Of a DNA stretch of 64,000 bases, positions 16,819 through 24,921 are shown piece after piece. A program made the position numbers and the translations under genes. This DNA is from CAYSCW01 sp964449165 (lineage in GTDB: Bacteria > Acidobacteriota > Aminicenantia > Aminicenantales > Aminicenantaceae), in assembly GCA_964449165.1 (NCBI GenBank), contig CAYVAT010000001.1, forward strand, positions 145,442 through 209,441, read 5' to 3'. Under the pieces are notes generated by a model, which ran no database searches, was not told the origin of the DNA, and saw only the letters and a list, made by a program, of their open reading frames with translations. The first letter of the stretch is position 1. Every line of letters starts with the position of its first letter.

Positions 16819-18579
16819 TTAAATTTTCAGATAGGGCTCTGTTTCTCTTTTTCTTTTCTTTTCCTTAATTTCATCATGAATAACTTCTATGAGTTTCTTT
16901 AACCTATCTGTTTCTAATTTTATCTCTTCCCCTTTTCCCTGCGCCAAAGCTGTTTTGATTTTTAATATACCCTTCTCTAGCTCATCTTTCTGGAATCTAC
17001 CCGAAATCTCATAGCCTTCTTCTATAATTATTTGAGCACTGGCCATCATAGCTTCAGCTTTAATTCCAATCTGAATATATTCTTTAATCTTCTCGTCCTC
17101 CTCAGTATATATCTTAGCTTCTTCCAGCATTCTATTTATCTGGTCTTGAGATAGCCTCTTGGAAGAGTTTAGTCTTATGCTCTTCTGGTTTTCGGTGTGT
17201 AAATCCAGAGCAGAGACCTTAAGAATACCATTGGCATCTATTTGGAAAGCAACCTCGATCTGAGGTTCTCCTCTTCGAGCAGAAGGGATATTATCTAAGG
17301 TAAATTTCCCCAGACTGATATTATCCTTAGCTAAAGCTCTTTCACCCTGTAAAATATGAATATCCACTTGTGGCTGGTTGTCGCGGGCAGTAGTAAAGAC
17401 TTGGCTCCGAGAAACAGGGATAGAGCTATTTCGTTCTATAATTTTAGTAGAAATTCCTCCCGCGGTTTCTATTCCTAAGGAAAGAGGAGTAATATCTACC
17501 AGAGTTACATCGCTCACTTCACCTGCTAAAATTCCGGCTTGGATAGCTGCTCCGATAGCCACTGCCTCGTCAGGATCAATATCTATGTAAGGCTCTTTTC
17601 CAAAAAGTTTTCTTACCAGTTTTTGAACCGCAGGCATTCTAGTCGATCCTCCCACTAAGACTGCTTTATCAATATCCTGGGGAGAGAGTTTAGCATCTTT
17701 TAGCGCCTGTTTAGTGGGACCAATCATCTTCTCTAGCAAATCCTTGGTGAGTTCTTCGAATTTTACTCTGCTTAGGCTGGCTTCTAATTCTTTATCTTGA
17801 GCAATAATGGGAATTTTTATATTAGTGACAGGCTTTTGAGATAAATCTTTTTTTGCCTTTTCCGAAGCTTCTTTCAATCGCTGGAGGGCTATCTTATTTT
17901 CTCTTAGATCAATTTTATGGATTTTTTTGAATTCCTCTGCTAAATAATCTGTTATTCTTTGATCCCAATCATCACCGCCAAGATGGGTATCTCCGTTTAC
18001 TGCTTTTGCTTCAAATACTCCCTGACCTAATTCTAAAATGGAAACATCAAAGGTTCCTCCTCCTAAATCCCACACCAAGATAAGCTGGGCATCCTCTTTG
18101 TGGAGGCCATACGCTAAGGAGGCAGCAGTGGGTTCGTTTATAATCCGCATCACATCCAGCCCTGTCAGGACTGCCGCTTCCATCGTGGCCTGGCGCTGAT
18201 TGTCGTTAAAATAGGCAGGTACAGTAATGACTGCTTTTTTTACATCTTGACCTAAAAATGCCTCTGCTTCCTTTTTTACCTTTCGCAAGATAAGGCCCGA
18301 TATCTCCTGAGGTGTGAATATCTTCCTATCCATTTCTATCTTTTTATCGCTTCCCATCCAACGTTTAATAGAAGTTATAGTCCGAGCAGGATTGGCCGCT
18401 GCTTGAGCCTTGGCAAGTCTTCCTGCCAATTGAGAACCGGATTCAGTAAAAGCAACTACTGAGGGTATGAGATTGCCTCCTTCACTGCTGGGAATGACTT
18501 TGGCTTTCCCATTTTCTATATAAGCTGCCACTGAAAATGTAGTTCCTAAATCAATGCCAATTGTTTTGCTTATTTTCAA
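16819..18579 (-). CDS. dnaK: DnaK/Hsp70-family chaperone of the gas-vesicle cluster
   Basis: This 586-residue Hsp70 has the phosphate loops GIDLGTTFS and WDLGGGTFDVS, the linker-region sequence VTLVDITPLSLGIE and a complete substrate-binding domain. It is shorter than housekeeping DnaK and ends in a basic KKRKRETEP tail instead of an acidic one. The start is TTG 18579 without a clear ribosome-binding site, so translation may be coupled to the gene upstream. It sits among gvp genes, and a J-domain with HPD is fused to the GvpL/F protein at 23862-24902. A dedicated Hsp70 system for gas-vesicle proteins is the likely role. No GrpE gene is present in the window. Confidence 0.92.
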   Translation of the reverse strand: MKISKTIGIDLGTTFSVAAYIENGKAKVIPSSEGGNLIPSVVAFTESGSQLAGRLAKAQAAANPARTITSIKRWMGSDKKIEMDRKIFTPQEISGLILRKVKKEAEAFLGQDVKKAVITVPAYFNDNQRQATMEAAVLTGLDVMRIINEPTAASLAYGLHKEDAQLILVWDLGGGTFDVSILELGQGVFEAKAVNGDTHLGGDDWDQRITDYLAEEFKKIHKIDLRENKIALQRLKEASEKAKKDLSQKPVTNIKIPIIAQDKELEASLSRVKFEELTKDLLEKMIGPTKQALKDAKLSPQDIDKAVLVGGSTRMPAVQKLVRKLFGKEPYIDIDPDEAVAIGAAIQAGILAGEVSDVTLVDITPLSLGIETAGGISTKIIERNSSIPVSRSQVFTTARDNQPQVDIHILQGERALAKDNISLGKFTLDNIPSARRGEPQIEVAFQIDANGILKVSALDLHTENQKSIRLNSSKRLSQDQINRMLEEAKIYTEEDEKIKEYIQIGIKAEAMMASAQIIIEEGYEISGRFQKDELEKGILKIKTALAQGKGEEIKLETDRLKKLIEVIHDEIKEKKRKRETEPYLKI

Positions 18580-18637
18580 CTTTTATTTTTTTTGTTTGTG
18601 TTATGCGGACCCAGCCACACTTTGAGCATTCTCTTTC

Positions 18638-19291
18638 TTATAATTCTTTAACTGGAGCGAGAATTCCGCATTGAGGGCAAGTTTCTTTTTCTTCTTCATG
18701 CTGATTTACCTCGTTTGAAGTTATCCCAGCTTTTTCTATTAAAGACTCGAGTTCTTGCTTGAACTTTTCAGTATCAGGGACACTTAGCTGGACCACTTTA
18801 TTTTCCTGAAGATATAGATGTATGATGTTCTTGTCTTTTCCGGTAAAAGATGTCTGCCTTATCACTGTTATGGCTCTTATTCTATCAACTGGAGTCTCGA
18901 AGATTTTTTCATCAAATTCTTTCTGATAAAGCAAAAGCCTGGTTTTGGTAAGGTATATTTGTCCCGATTTCCACGCATTATAAATTCCACTCTTATAGCG
19001 GTAAGAGCCATACATTTTTAAAATGAGTTCTTCTCCCTTTATCAAGGGAACCTCTTTTGTCTTGCTCTTCTGGGATTCCCACATACGGGTTTTGACATCC
19101 ATGTCCTGCATTACTCCGTACTCCAACATAGTTTCCATTCCAGCTAACACAGCCCTGAGGTTTACCCCAATCAAAGGAATTCCCGCAACCGAGATGATAA
19201 CATCAGCATAGAGAACGATTCCCTTGTCAAAAATCCTATCCAATAAATCAACTAAAGTTGCTCTACCCTTCCAATCCCGTTCTGGTTCCAT
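18638..19291 (-). CDS. GvpA-family (GvpJ/M-like) protein fused to a GRAM/PH-like domain, zinc ribbon cut by a stop
   Basis: The frame is open from 19351, but ATG 19291 starts just before the GvpA-type domain. Residues about 8-70 (TLVDLLDRIFDKGIVLYAD, VAGIPLIGVNLRAVLAGMET) are a GvpA/J/M-family domain. About 85-190 (GQIYLTKTRLLLYQK, FETPVDRIRAI) resemble a GRAM/PH-like domain. The C-terminus ends with CPQCGILAPVKEL and a TAA at 18640-18638. The same frame continues after the stop with EREC-SKCGW. This aligns without gaps with the intact ribbon of the GvpJ-like protein at 21148-21531 (CPQC, VPVEEL, CPWCGW). The ribbon therefore appears interrupted by one nonsense codon. Confidence 0.82.
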   Translation of the reverse strand: MEPERDWKGRATLVDLLDRIFDKGIVLYADVIISVAGIPLIGVNLRAVLAGMETMLEYGVMQDMDVKTRMWESQKSKTKEVPLIKGEELILKMYGSYRYKSGIYNAWKSGQIYLTKTRLLLYQKEFDEKIFETPVDRIRAITVIRQTSFTGKDKNIIHLYLQENKVVQLSVPDTEKFKQELESLIEKAGITSNEVNQHEEEKETCPQCGILAPVKEL

Positions 19292-19307
19292 CTGTCGCTT
19301 CGCTCTG

Positions 19308-20072
19308 TTACACAAATGAGTAGGGAGGCCAGGGTCCGGTGAAGCGAACAAAGATACCTTCCCTGTTGTTGATCTTATCTAATTCATCACCTAAGGCTTT
19401 CGCACCATTTTTATCCGCTAAGCACGATAGATTCATAAGCATCTGCCCTGGCTCCTCTTCTTTTTTATTTTTTTCCATTTTAATATCTTCAGTACATTCT
19501 TTAATTCTTCCATAGAATTCCCTGAAATGATTTTCTGCTTCTGGCAGCAATTTTTCTCTGATTGACTTTTCTAACTTTTGCCTGTACATATAGGCTGCAC
19601 CTTTGGGCTTGGATTTAATATCATCGCTTAATTTATTAAGTTCTTCATCTTTTTCTATTAGCGCATGAGAGATGATCTTAGTATCCCAGGAAATTTGAAT
19701 CCCATATTCTGCTTTGCCTCTTACTCTATCTAATTTTTTTTTCAGGTTTTGGTATTCCCCTTTTATCCAATCTCTAACCACTTTCTTTGGATCTTTCTCT
19801 TCCCTTGCCCTGATTATAGTGTCAAATCCTAAGGGAAGAACTATCCCAAACCTCTCCCATGCTGTCTCTATAACCTTTTCATGGATTATAATCCAGTTTT
19901 TCACCATATCATTATCTTCTGATTCGTATGGTTCAGAAGGACAGTCGTGAACTATGGCAGATATATCCTGGTAATGTATAGCATAAACACGAGTTCCATT
20001 AATCCCGATGCTCCCTAACTGCGCCTCTTGAGAACTCTCAACAATACAATAAACATATCTGCCTTCAGCCAT
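19308..20072 (-). CDS. gvpF/L: Gas vesicle protein GvpL/GvpF family
   Basis: ATG 20072, behind AAAGGAGATTAGAA, is a better start than the first Met of the open frame at 20093. It overlaps the end of gvpK by 8 bp, so the two are probably coupled. The 254-residue protein has the family hallmarks: RYVYCIVE near the N-terminus, AWERFGIVLPLGFDTI in the first domain, and the C-terminal TGPWPPYSFV, where the chain stops. GvpF/L proteins are minor vesicle components that bind GvpA and help nucleate assembly. It is the most divergent of the four copies in the cluster. Confidence 0.9.
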   Translation of the reverse strand: MAEGRYVYCIVESSQEAQLGSIGINGTRVYAIHYQDISAIVHDCPSEPYESEDNDMVKNWIIIHEKVIETAWERFGIVLPLGFDTIIRAREEKDPKKVVRDWIKGEYQNLKKKLDRVRGKAEYGIQISWDTKIISHALIEKDEELNKLSDDIKSKPKGAAYMYRQKLEKSIREKLLPEAENHFREFYGRIKECTEDIKMEKNKKEEEPGQMLMNLSCLADKNGAKALGDELDKINNREGIFVRFTGPWPPYSFV

Positions 20073-20397
20073 TTCTAATCTCCTTTTTCTCATATCCCTC
20101 TTTCCATTTTACTGGGTTTACTATCTGATTTAGGGCATCATCCACAAGTTCATCCAAACCATCCCTTACTGATTTGACTGTCTCAGAAATTCCCTGCTCT
20201 TTTTTCATCTGATCAATGGCAATATCAATTTCCTCAAGAGCAGTTCCTAACCTTTCAATTTCTTTATTCATCAAGCTTCCTCCTTCCATGCGTCTGAGTG
20301 CTTGATGTTTGAGCGCATCTCTGATTATCTCTACTAGAGCAATGACCAAACCTAAAAGTCCGTGTTTTAGGTTGTCCTCGTTTATATCAATAGGCAT
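20065..20397 (-). CDS. gvpK: Gas vesicle protein GvpK
   Basis: This 110-residue protein matches GvpK in length and pattern: INEDNLKHGLLGLVIALVEII, LKHQALRRMEGGSL and the second helical block IERLGTALEEIDIAIDQMKK. GvpK is a conserved accessory protein needed for vesicle formation in most studied systems. The stop codon overlaps the start region of the downstream GvpL/F gene. No strong ribosome-binding site precedes its ATG. Confidence 0.93.
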   Translation of the reverse strand: MPIDINEDNLKHGLLGLVIALVEIIRDALKHQALRRMEGGSLMNKEIERLGTALEEIDIAIDQMKKEQGISETVKSVRDGLDELVDDALNQIVNPVKWKEGYEKKEIRNG

Positions 20398-20451
20398 GAT
20401 GAACTCTTGATTAGTTCAAGATTCGTATTCTGCAGGGCCCTTATTAGTTTT

Positions 20452-21060
20452 TTATTTTGTGCTTTTAATTATTTTTACTTCCAGTATTCCATTCTTGTAA
20501 GTTTTGGTCATTACTCCTTTAGGCACACAGGGTAATATTATTTCTCTGTTATACTTTTTCCCGGCCTTGTCAGCATAAATAGCTAATTTGTCTTTCTTTA
20601 AATTTACTTTAATGCTTTTTTCATCGGCACCAGGAATCTCAATGATGGCTAATATGTAGCTATCTTCATCAAATATATCTACTTCTCTTTCTCTCGGAAA
20701 AGACACCTCTTTTTTTATTCCTGGCTTCTCCATTATAGAGGATTTTGGTCTTGATCCTATTTTCTGATAGGATATTCTCCCTTCTGGTTTTATTAAAGGA
20801 GCTGTTTTCAATTTTCTTTTCAGTTCTTCATCGATCTTTTTTAACCCTTCCTGGAATTCAGGAAGCTTTTCAGCACTCTTTAGCAAATCGCTTAAGCCAA
20901 ACATGCGGCCTACGCTCCTAAGAATCTCAGCGGCGTTTGTTTCTTCTTGTTTTTCCCCTGATTCTGTCTTCTTTTTCTCTCTTTCTTTTTCAAGCTTTCT
21001 GATTCTTTCTTCAAATTCCTTTATTTTTTTCTTGTCTCCCTCTCTATTTGATTCTTTCAT
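20452..21060 (-). CDS. Hsp20-type small chaperone (GvpH-like)
   Basis: The 202-residue protein has a strongly charged N-terminal coiled coil (about 1-45) and a helical linker. It ends in an alpha-crystallin core: VDIFDEDSYILAIIEIPGADEKSIKVNLK, then KLAIYADKAGKKYNREIILP and the final YKNGILEVKII. This arrangement is that of the Hsp20-like GvpH proteins found in many gvp clusters. The IxI tail of classical sHsps is only partly present (VKII). It lies between the GvpJ-like gene and gvpK and probably keeps vesicle proteins soluble before assembly. Confidence 0.85.
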   Translation of the reverse strand: MKESNREGDKKKIKEFEERIRKLEKEREKKKTESGEKQEETNAAEILRSVGRMFGLSDLLKSAEKLPEFQEGLKKIDEELKRKLKTAPLIKPEGRISYQKIGSRPKSSIMEKPGIKKEVSFPREREVDIFDEDSYILAIIEIPGADEKSIKVNLKKDKLAIYADKAGKKYNREIILPCVPKGVMTKTYKNGILEVKIIKSTK

Positions 21061-21147
21061 TTTTTTCTAACTCCTATGAAAAAAAGGAAATGTCCCTCCT
21101 TGTTGGAATCCACAATGATATTCTTTTTGTATTCTGAACAGAAAAAA

Positions 21148-21531
21148 TTATTTTTTATCCATATTAGCTGTGGCATTGCTCTTAGACTTGGTGTTGATTC
21201 TTGACATTGCACTCGCCCACCCGCACCATGGGCATCCAGTACTCATAAGTTCTTCCACTGGTACCTTCTTCTCGCATTGTGGGCAACTCTCTTTCATCAC
21301 GCTTGCTTCATTCCAGGCAGCAGTCTCCAGATTAGTTCCTGATGGAAATTCAAGACCATATTTGGCGGCGGTTTCAAGCGATGCTATTGATGCTCTTATT
21401 TTTATTCCTAAAAGCTCTATCCCAGCCAGAGAGACAGCTATATCGGCATTGATTACAAGCCCCTTATCCAGAACCCTATCTATGACATCTATCAGAGTAT
21501 ATGATGTGCTTCTTGTCGCTTCTAGTGCCAT
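21148..21531 (-). CDS. gvpJ: GvpA/GvpJ-family protein with C-terminal zinc ribbon
   Basis: Residues 8-65 form a GvpA/J-type domain (YTLIDVIDRVLDKGLVINADIAVSLAGIELLGIKIRAS, seen here in two parts around residues 11-48). The C-terminal half adds CPQC at about 83-86 and CPWCGW near 100, a classic four-cysteine zinc ribbon, then a polar tail. GvpJ proteins are minor vesicle proteins related to GvpA and are thought to act in nucleation or at the tips. The ribbon is not part of the usual family and is shared, in broken form, with the protein at 18638-19291. It starts a sub-block separated from gvpO by two inverted repeats. Confidence 0.88.
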   Translation of the reverse strand: MALEATRSTSYTLIDVIDRVLDKGLVINADIAVSLAGIELLGIKIRASIASLETAAKYGLEFPSGTNLETAAWNEASVMKESCPQCEKKVPVEELMSTGCPWCGWASAMSRINTKSKSNATANMDKK

Positions 21532-21560
21532 TTATACTCTCTTTAAATCTCTATTCGGAA

Positions 21561-21588
21561 CTATTTAAATATTCTGTGATTTAAATAG
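21561..21588. repeat. Inverted repeat between gvpO and gvpJ (10-bp arms)
   Basis: CTATTTAAAT (21561-21570) and ATTTAAATAG (21579-21588) are perfectly complementary around ATTCTGTG. On the cluster's transcript this would be an A+T-rich hairpin directly before the GvpJ-like gene. Confidence 0.55.
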
Positions 21589-21596
21589 TGTGGCTG

Positions 21597-21614
21597 GATT
21601 ATTCATGAATAATC
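21597..21614. repeat. 18-bp perfect palindrome between gvpO and gvpJ
   Basis: GATTATTCATGAATAATC is a perfect palindrome 9 bp from the preceding inverted repeat. A related core, TATTCATGAATAATCC, occurs at about 3979. It may be an operator or an RNA processing site dividing the long gvp transcript. Confidence 0.5.
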
Positions 21615-21652
21615 AAGGTGTACTATGTTATTTTCATCTTGAATCTTTTGTT

Positions 21653-21922
21653 CTATACTATCTCCGATGTTTCAGTATCCAGCCGTCTTCTCAAGCCTTT
21701 ACGATTGAATTCGATCAGATTGCCTCCATTATCTAGTATAGCCTCGTAAATAGCTAATATATCCATTTGATCCGGAATAGAATGCTTCTCTATCATTTCC
21801 AGAATTATCCTCCAGCCCACATCTTCTCTGGTGGCACTCAAAGTGGCTGAAAGTTCAAGGCCAGTAATTTTACTTAGTTCTTCACGGGCTTTCTTAACCA
21901 GTTCGGATATGTTCAGGGCCAT
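21653..21922 (-). CDS. gvpO: Gas vesicle protein GvpO
   Basis: The open frame begins at 21967, but ATG 21922 follows AAGGAGGTTAGC, an excellent ribosome-binding site, and gives 89 residues. The sequence has the GvpO pattern: a lead helix LVKKAREELSKITGL, then REDVGWRIILEMIEKHSIPDQMD and LAIYEAILDNGGNLIEFNRK. GvpO is an accessory protein whose exact role differs between systems. It starts shortly after gvpG, and a 121-bp gap with two inverted repeats separates it from the next gene. Confidence 0.88.
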   Translation of the reverse strand: MALNISELVKKAREELSKITGLELSATLSATREDVGWRIILEMIEKHSIPDQMDILAIYEAILDNGGNLIEFNRKGLRRRLDTETSEIV

Positions 21923-21944
21923 GCTAACCTCCTTCTTTGCTGTT

Positions 21945-22241
21945 TTATCCTTCTCTTTCTTCTTCATATTTCCTGATTGTTTCCAATTTGTCTAAAAGCT
22001 TCTCTTCTTTTTTTCTAAATTCTTCCTCACTTATTTCATCCATATCAAAAAGCATCTGAAGATTTAACAGTTCCTCCTGCACCTTGGTTCTATCAGTAAA
22101 CTCCGTTTCTGCAACCTCCTTTACCTTTTCGCCAATCCATGCTACTCCTTTTAAGGGTAGAAGAAAGGGAAACAATATATCGGTTAAGCTGAAATTTACT
22201 TCCTTTTTAGATTCTCGATGTGCTTTCTTTTCCTCTCTCAT
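21945..22241 (-). CDS. gvpG: Gas vesicle protein GvpG
   Basis: The second of two adjacent ATGs (22241) lies six bases after AAAGGAG and is the likelier start, giving 98 residues. The family signature is clear: LTDILFPFLLPLKGVAWIGEKVKEVAE, here read as two short hydrophobic segments, followed by a charged coiled coil (VQEELLNLQMLFDMDEISEEEF). GvpG is a minor assembly protein commonly next to gvpF/L. It overlaps the upstream gvpF/L gene by 35 bp and is probably translationally coupled to it. Confidence 0.9.
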   Translation of the reverse strand: MREEKKAHRESKKEVNFSLTDILFPFLLPLKGVAWIGEKVKEVAETEFTDRTKVQEELLNLQMLFDMDEISEEEFRKKEEKLLDKLETIRKYEEEREG

Positions 22242-23025
22242 CTTCATCTCCTTTCAAATTAATGACAAGCTCCACAAAGTTACAGGGAGGAACCGGACCT
22301 GCATACTTGAATCTTATTCTGTCCTTGTAAGCTGAGTTCAATTGTTCGAAAATGTTGTCAAATTCATCTATCCTATGTTTCTCAAGCAAGAAAGCGGAAT
22401 TGGTAATCATATTATCCCCAAATATCTTATTCTGCCGGAGTTCACTATAAGCACCATCTAGCATTTTAAAAATCTCTAATTCCTCTTCAGTTTTCTTTGC
22501 TTCCAGAGCCTTTTTGACCATCTCTCCTAATTCTATTCTGTGGCTCAAGGGCTCAGCAATATTCCCTGTTGATATTTTTTTCTTTAATATCTCAATATCC
22601 TTGTTTTCCTCGACAATTTCCTTGAAGATGGTCTCCATATCCATCCAGACAGCCTTGAGGCCAAGTTCAATTTTATCGGTCATTCGATTTAAAAGGTCCT
22701 TAAGTTCTATGTACCTTGCCATGAGTATTTCAATTTTAATTCTATCCTGGGGATTTCGTCTTTTACTTCCTTCAGCGATTGTGCTGAATTTTACAGGAAG
22801 AATGATATAATCATCCATGAGCTTTTCCATCACCTTCATATGAGTTAAAGTATTCTCTTTTGAGATAGGGTATTTAACTATGGGCGAATTGCTGGCCACT
22901 GCAGCTATATCTTCGAAGACAACAGTATGAACTCTATCTCCTCGGCCTCCTATGCCCTCAATACCTAAGTCCTTCTCCTCGTGACCATCGATTATGCAAT
23001 AAATATACTTTCCTTCTTTCGACAT
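22207..23025 (-). CDS. gvpF/L: Gas vesicle protein GvpL/GvpF family
   Basis: The 272-residue protein has the family marks KYIYCIIDG at the N-terminus, DYIILPVKFSTI in the first half and YAGPVPPCNFVELV in the second. It stands in tandem with the next copy at 23039-23800, the two sharing the same block order, so this pair is a local duplication. Its C-terminus overlaps gvpG. GvpF/L proteins bind GvpA and other minor proteins at the start of assembly; several different copies in one operon are common. Confidence 0.92.
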   Translation of the reverse strand: MSKEGKYIYCIIDGHEEKDLGIEGIGGRGDRVHTVVFEDIAAVASNSPIVKYPISKENTLTHMKVMEKLMDDYIILPVKFSTIAEGSKRRNPQDRIKIEILMARYIELKDLLNRMTDKIELGLKAVWMDMETIFKEIVEENKDIEILKKKISTGNIAEPLSHRIELGEMVKKALEAKKTEEELEIFKMLDGAYSELRQNKIFGDNMITNSAFLLEKHRIDEFDNIFEQLNSAYKDRIRFKYAGPVPPCNFVELVINLKGDEDERGKESTSRI

Positions 23026-23038
23026 GACTAATTAACCT

Positions 23039-23800
23039 TTATTTTCCTCCACCCCATCTTATGACTAAATTAACAAAGTTGAAGGGGGGTGAGGGTCCTA
23101 TATATTTAAATTTATGGTTGTTATGTTTCCTTGTTAAATTCTCTACTGTGTCATCAAATTCTCGCTCCTGCATTCTATCGATTAAAAAGGCGCTGTTGAG
23201 AACCGTACTATCTCCTGCAGGTTCATTCAAGCAGAAATCGATAGATTTGGATTTTAATGGCCGAAGGATCTCATCAGCTTCGGCTTCTCTCTTCCTTTCC
23301 AGAGCATTCTTCACTTTCTCGCCCAGAGTAACTCTTTCGTCAAAGGAAAAATCTTTAGGTTTCTTCTGAATTCTTTCTTTTAGTGCCTTTACCTCTCTAT
23401 CAGACGTAGCTATTTCTTTGAAAATTATGTCTATATTGAGCCAGAATACCTTAAGTCCCATTTCTACTTTGTTGTCCATTGATCTAAGGAGTTTCTTGAA
23501 TTCATGATAATTCTTCATTAACAAGCTTCTTACTTCGTCATTACTTGTAGCAATGGTTCCAAATCTTATGGGCAGGACAGTGTATTCTTTCATAACTTCT
23601 TCTATTACTTTCTCGTGAGTCATTAAATTATTCCTGTTAATTAAATATTTAGTCATAAGAGTGGGACTGAGGATACAGGCCAAATCGCGATAGCACAATG
23701 TGTACACTTCATTTCTTTTTTCTCCAACCCCAATGGAGCCAAAAGTACGATGTGAAGTTTCTTCAATTATGCAGTATAAATATTTGCCCTCATAAGACAT
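23039..23800 (-). CDS. gvpF/L: Gas vesicle protein GvpL/GvpF family
   Basis: This is a 253-residue GvpF/L protein with KYLYCIIEE, EYTVLPIRFGTI and the C-terminal YIGPSPPFNFVNLVIRW. It is closest in the window to the copy directly downstream, 13 bp away. The second half carries the helical region KVKNALERKREAEADEI typical of the second domain. Nothing unusual is seen in catalytic terms; the family is structural or assembly-related. Confidence 0.92.
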   Translation of the reverse strand: MSYEGKYLYCIIEETSHRTFGSIGVGEKRNEVYTLCYRDLACILSPTLMTKYLINRNNLMTHEKVIEEVMKEYTVLPIRFGTIATSNDEVRSLLMKNYHEFKKLLRSMDNKVEMGLKVFWLNIDIIFKEIATSDREVKALKERIQKKPKDFSFDERVTLGEKVKNALERKREAEADEILRPLKSKSIDFCLNEPAGDSTVLNSAFLIDRMQEREFDDTVENLTRKHNNHKFKYIGPSPPFNFVNLVIRWGGGK

Positions 23801-23861
23801 TCTTTATTTATCCTTTTTCAATTTCTTGCATAAACGAATCTGAATGACATTTTTGTCTTGT

Positions 23862-24902
23862 TCACTGTACATGGCCTACATCAAAAATGCTAATCATATA
23901 GCTTGATTCGACATCTTCCTTTCTTATGCACTTCCTTTCATTCTGGCAATAATCTAATAACGTCTTGTATGCTCTTTGTATTTCTTCAAATTTTTTTTGA
24001 GCATCGATGTCATCAAGAAATTTATCAGGGTGTTTTTCTCGAGCCAATCTGCGATAAGAAGCTTTTATCTCAGATGTGTCCACTTCTTCACCTAGCCCTA
24101 ATAATTTTCTTGCATTATCAATGTTCTCAAAATTGACCTTCTTCACTTCGTATGTAAAAAAGCTGTATAAAGGAAGGGAGCTTATACATCTAAAATTTAT
24201 CTTCTCATTGTATTTTTTATTTAATTCTTTCAGAGCTCGATCAAATTCACTCTCTTTATCTTTATCTAGAAGAAAAGCACAATTTAAAATCATTCTAGCA
24301 TCCATAAGCTCATGCTTTTTAAACTCACAGACCTTTACTTTTTCCTTTAAAAATTCGAGCATTTTAGTCTGTAAATCAGACTTTTCTTTTTCTAAGGCAT
24401 CTTTAATCATGCTTCCAATTTCAATTCTTTCTTGGAATGTATCCTGCGCTGATTTTTTAGCTATCTCTTCTTTAAATTTATTGATTTCTTCGTTTTCCTT
24501 TCCAATTCTCTTGATAATTGAGTCAAGATTATTCCAGACAGCAACAACATCTAGTTCTATTTTTTTTTCTATTTTTTTTAGCTTATCTTTGAATTCAGAA
24601 TACCCTTTTTCCAAAACCTTCCTGACCCCATCAGTATTTTCAAAAATAGTACCGAATTTAATAGGAATAATAGTATATTGCTTCATAATATTCTCGATAA
24701 CGGTCTGATGCTTGATTAACTCATTAGCTACTATTTCCCTCGTTCTGTAATCAAAAGAATTTTTTGGATAATCACTCACTACAGAAGCAATGTCCTTGTA
24801 GGGAATGGTATAGACTTCAGTTGAGCAAGCTTTCTCAATAGGAACAAATCTCTTCTCCTCATTGAGACCTATAACACCATATACATATATTGCTTGGGTC
24901 AT
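23862..24902 (-). CDS. GvpL/F-family protein fused to a C-terminal J-domain
   Basis: Residues 1-255 are a GvpF/L protein (AIYVYGVIG, QYTIIPIKFGTI). The usual C-terminal GPxPPYxF motif is eroded to SSLPLYSFF. Residues about 262-318 form a J-domain: NARKLLGLGEEVDTSEIKAS, then RRLAREKHPDKF with the HPD triad at 291-293, and EEIQRAYKTLLD. J-domains stimulate Hsp70 ATPases and deliver clients. With the DnaK at 16819-18579 in the same cluster, the fusion probably recruits that Hsp70 to growing vesicles or to GvpA. The fusion is continuous in one frame, with no sign of a sequencing break. Confidence 0.92.
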   Translation of the reverse strand: MTQAIYVYGVIGLNEEKRFVPIEKACSTEVYTIPYKDIASVVSDYPKNSFDYRTREIVANELIKHQTVIENIMKQYTIIPIKFGTIFENTDGVRKVLEKGYSEFKDKLKKIEKKIELDVVAVWNNLDSIIKRIGKENEEINKFKEEIAKKSAQDTFQERIEIGSMIKDALEKEKSDLQTKMLEFLKEKVKVCEFKKHELMDARMILNCAFLLDKDKESEFDRALKELNKKYNEKINFRCISSLPLYSFFTYEVKKVNFENIDNARKLLGLGEEVDTSEIKASYRRLAREKHPDKFLDDIDAQKKFEEIQRAYKTLLDYCQNERKCIRKEDVESSYMISIFDVGHVQ

Positions 24903-24921
24903 TTAATTTATCCTCTTTGGC

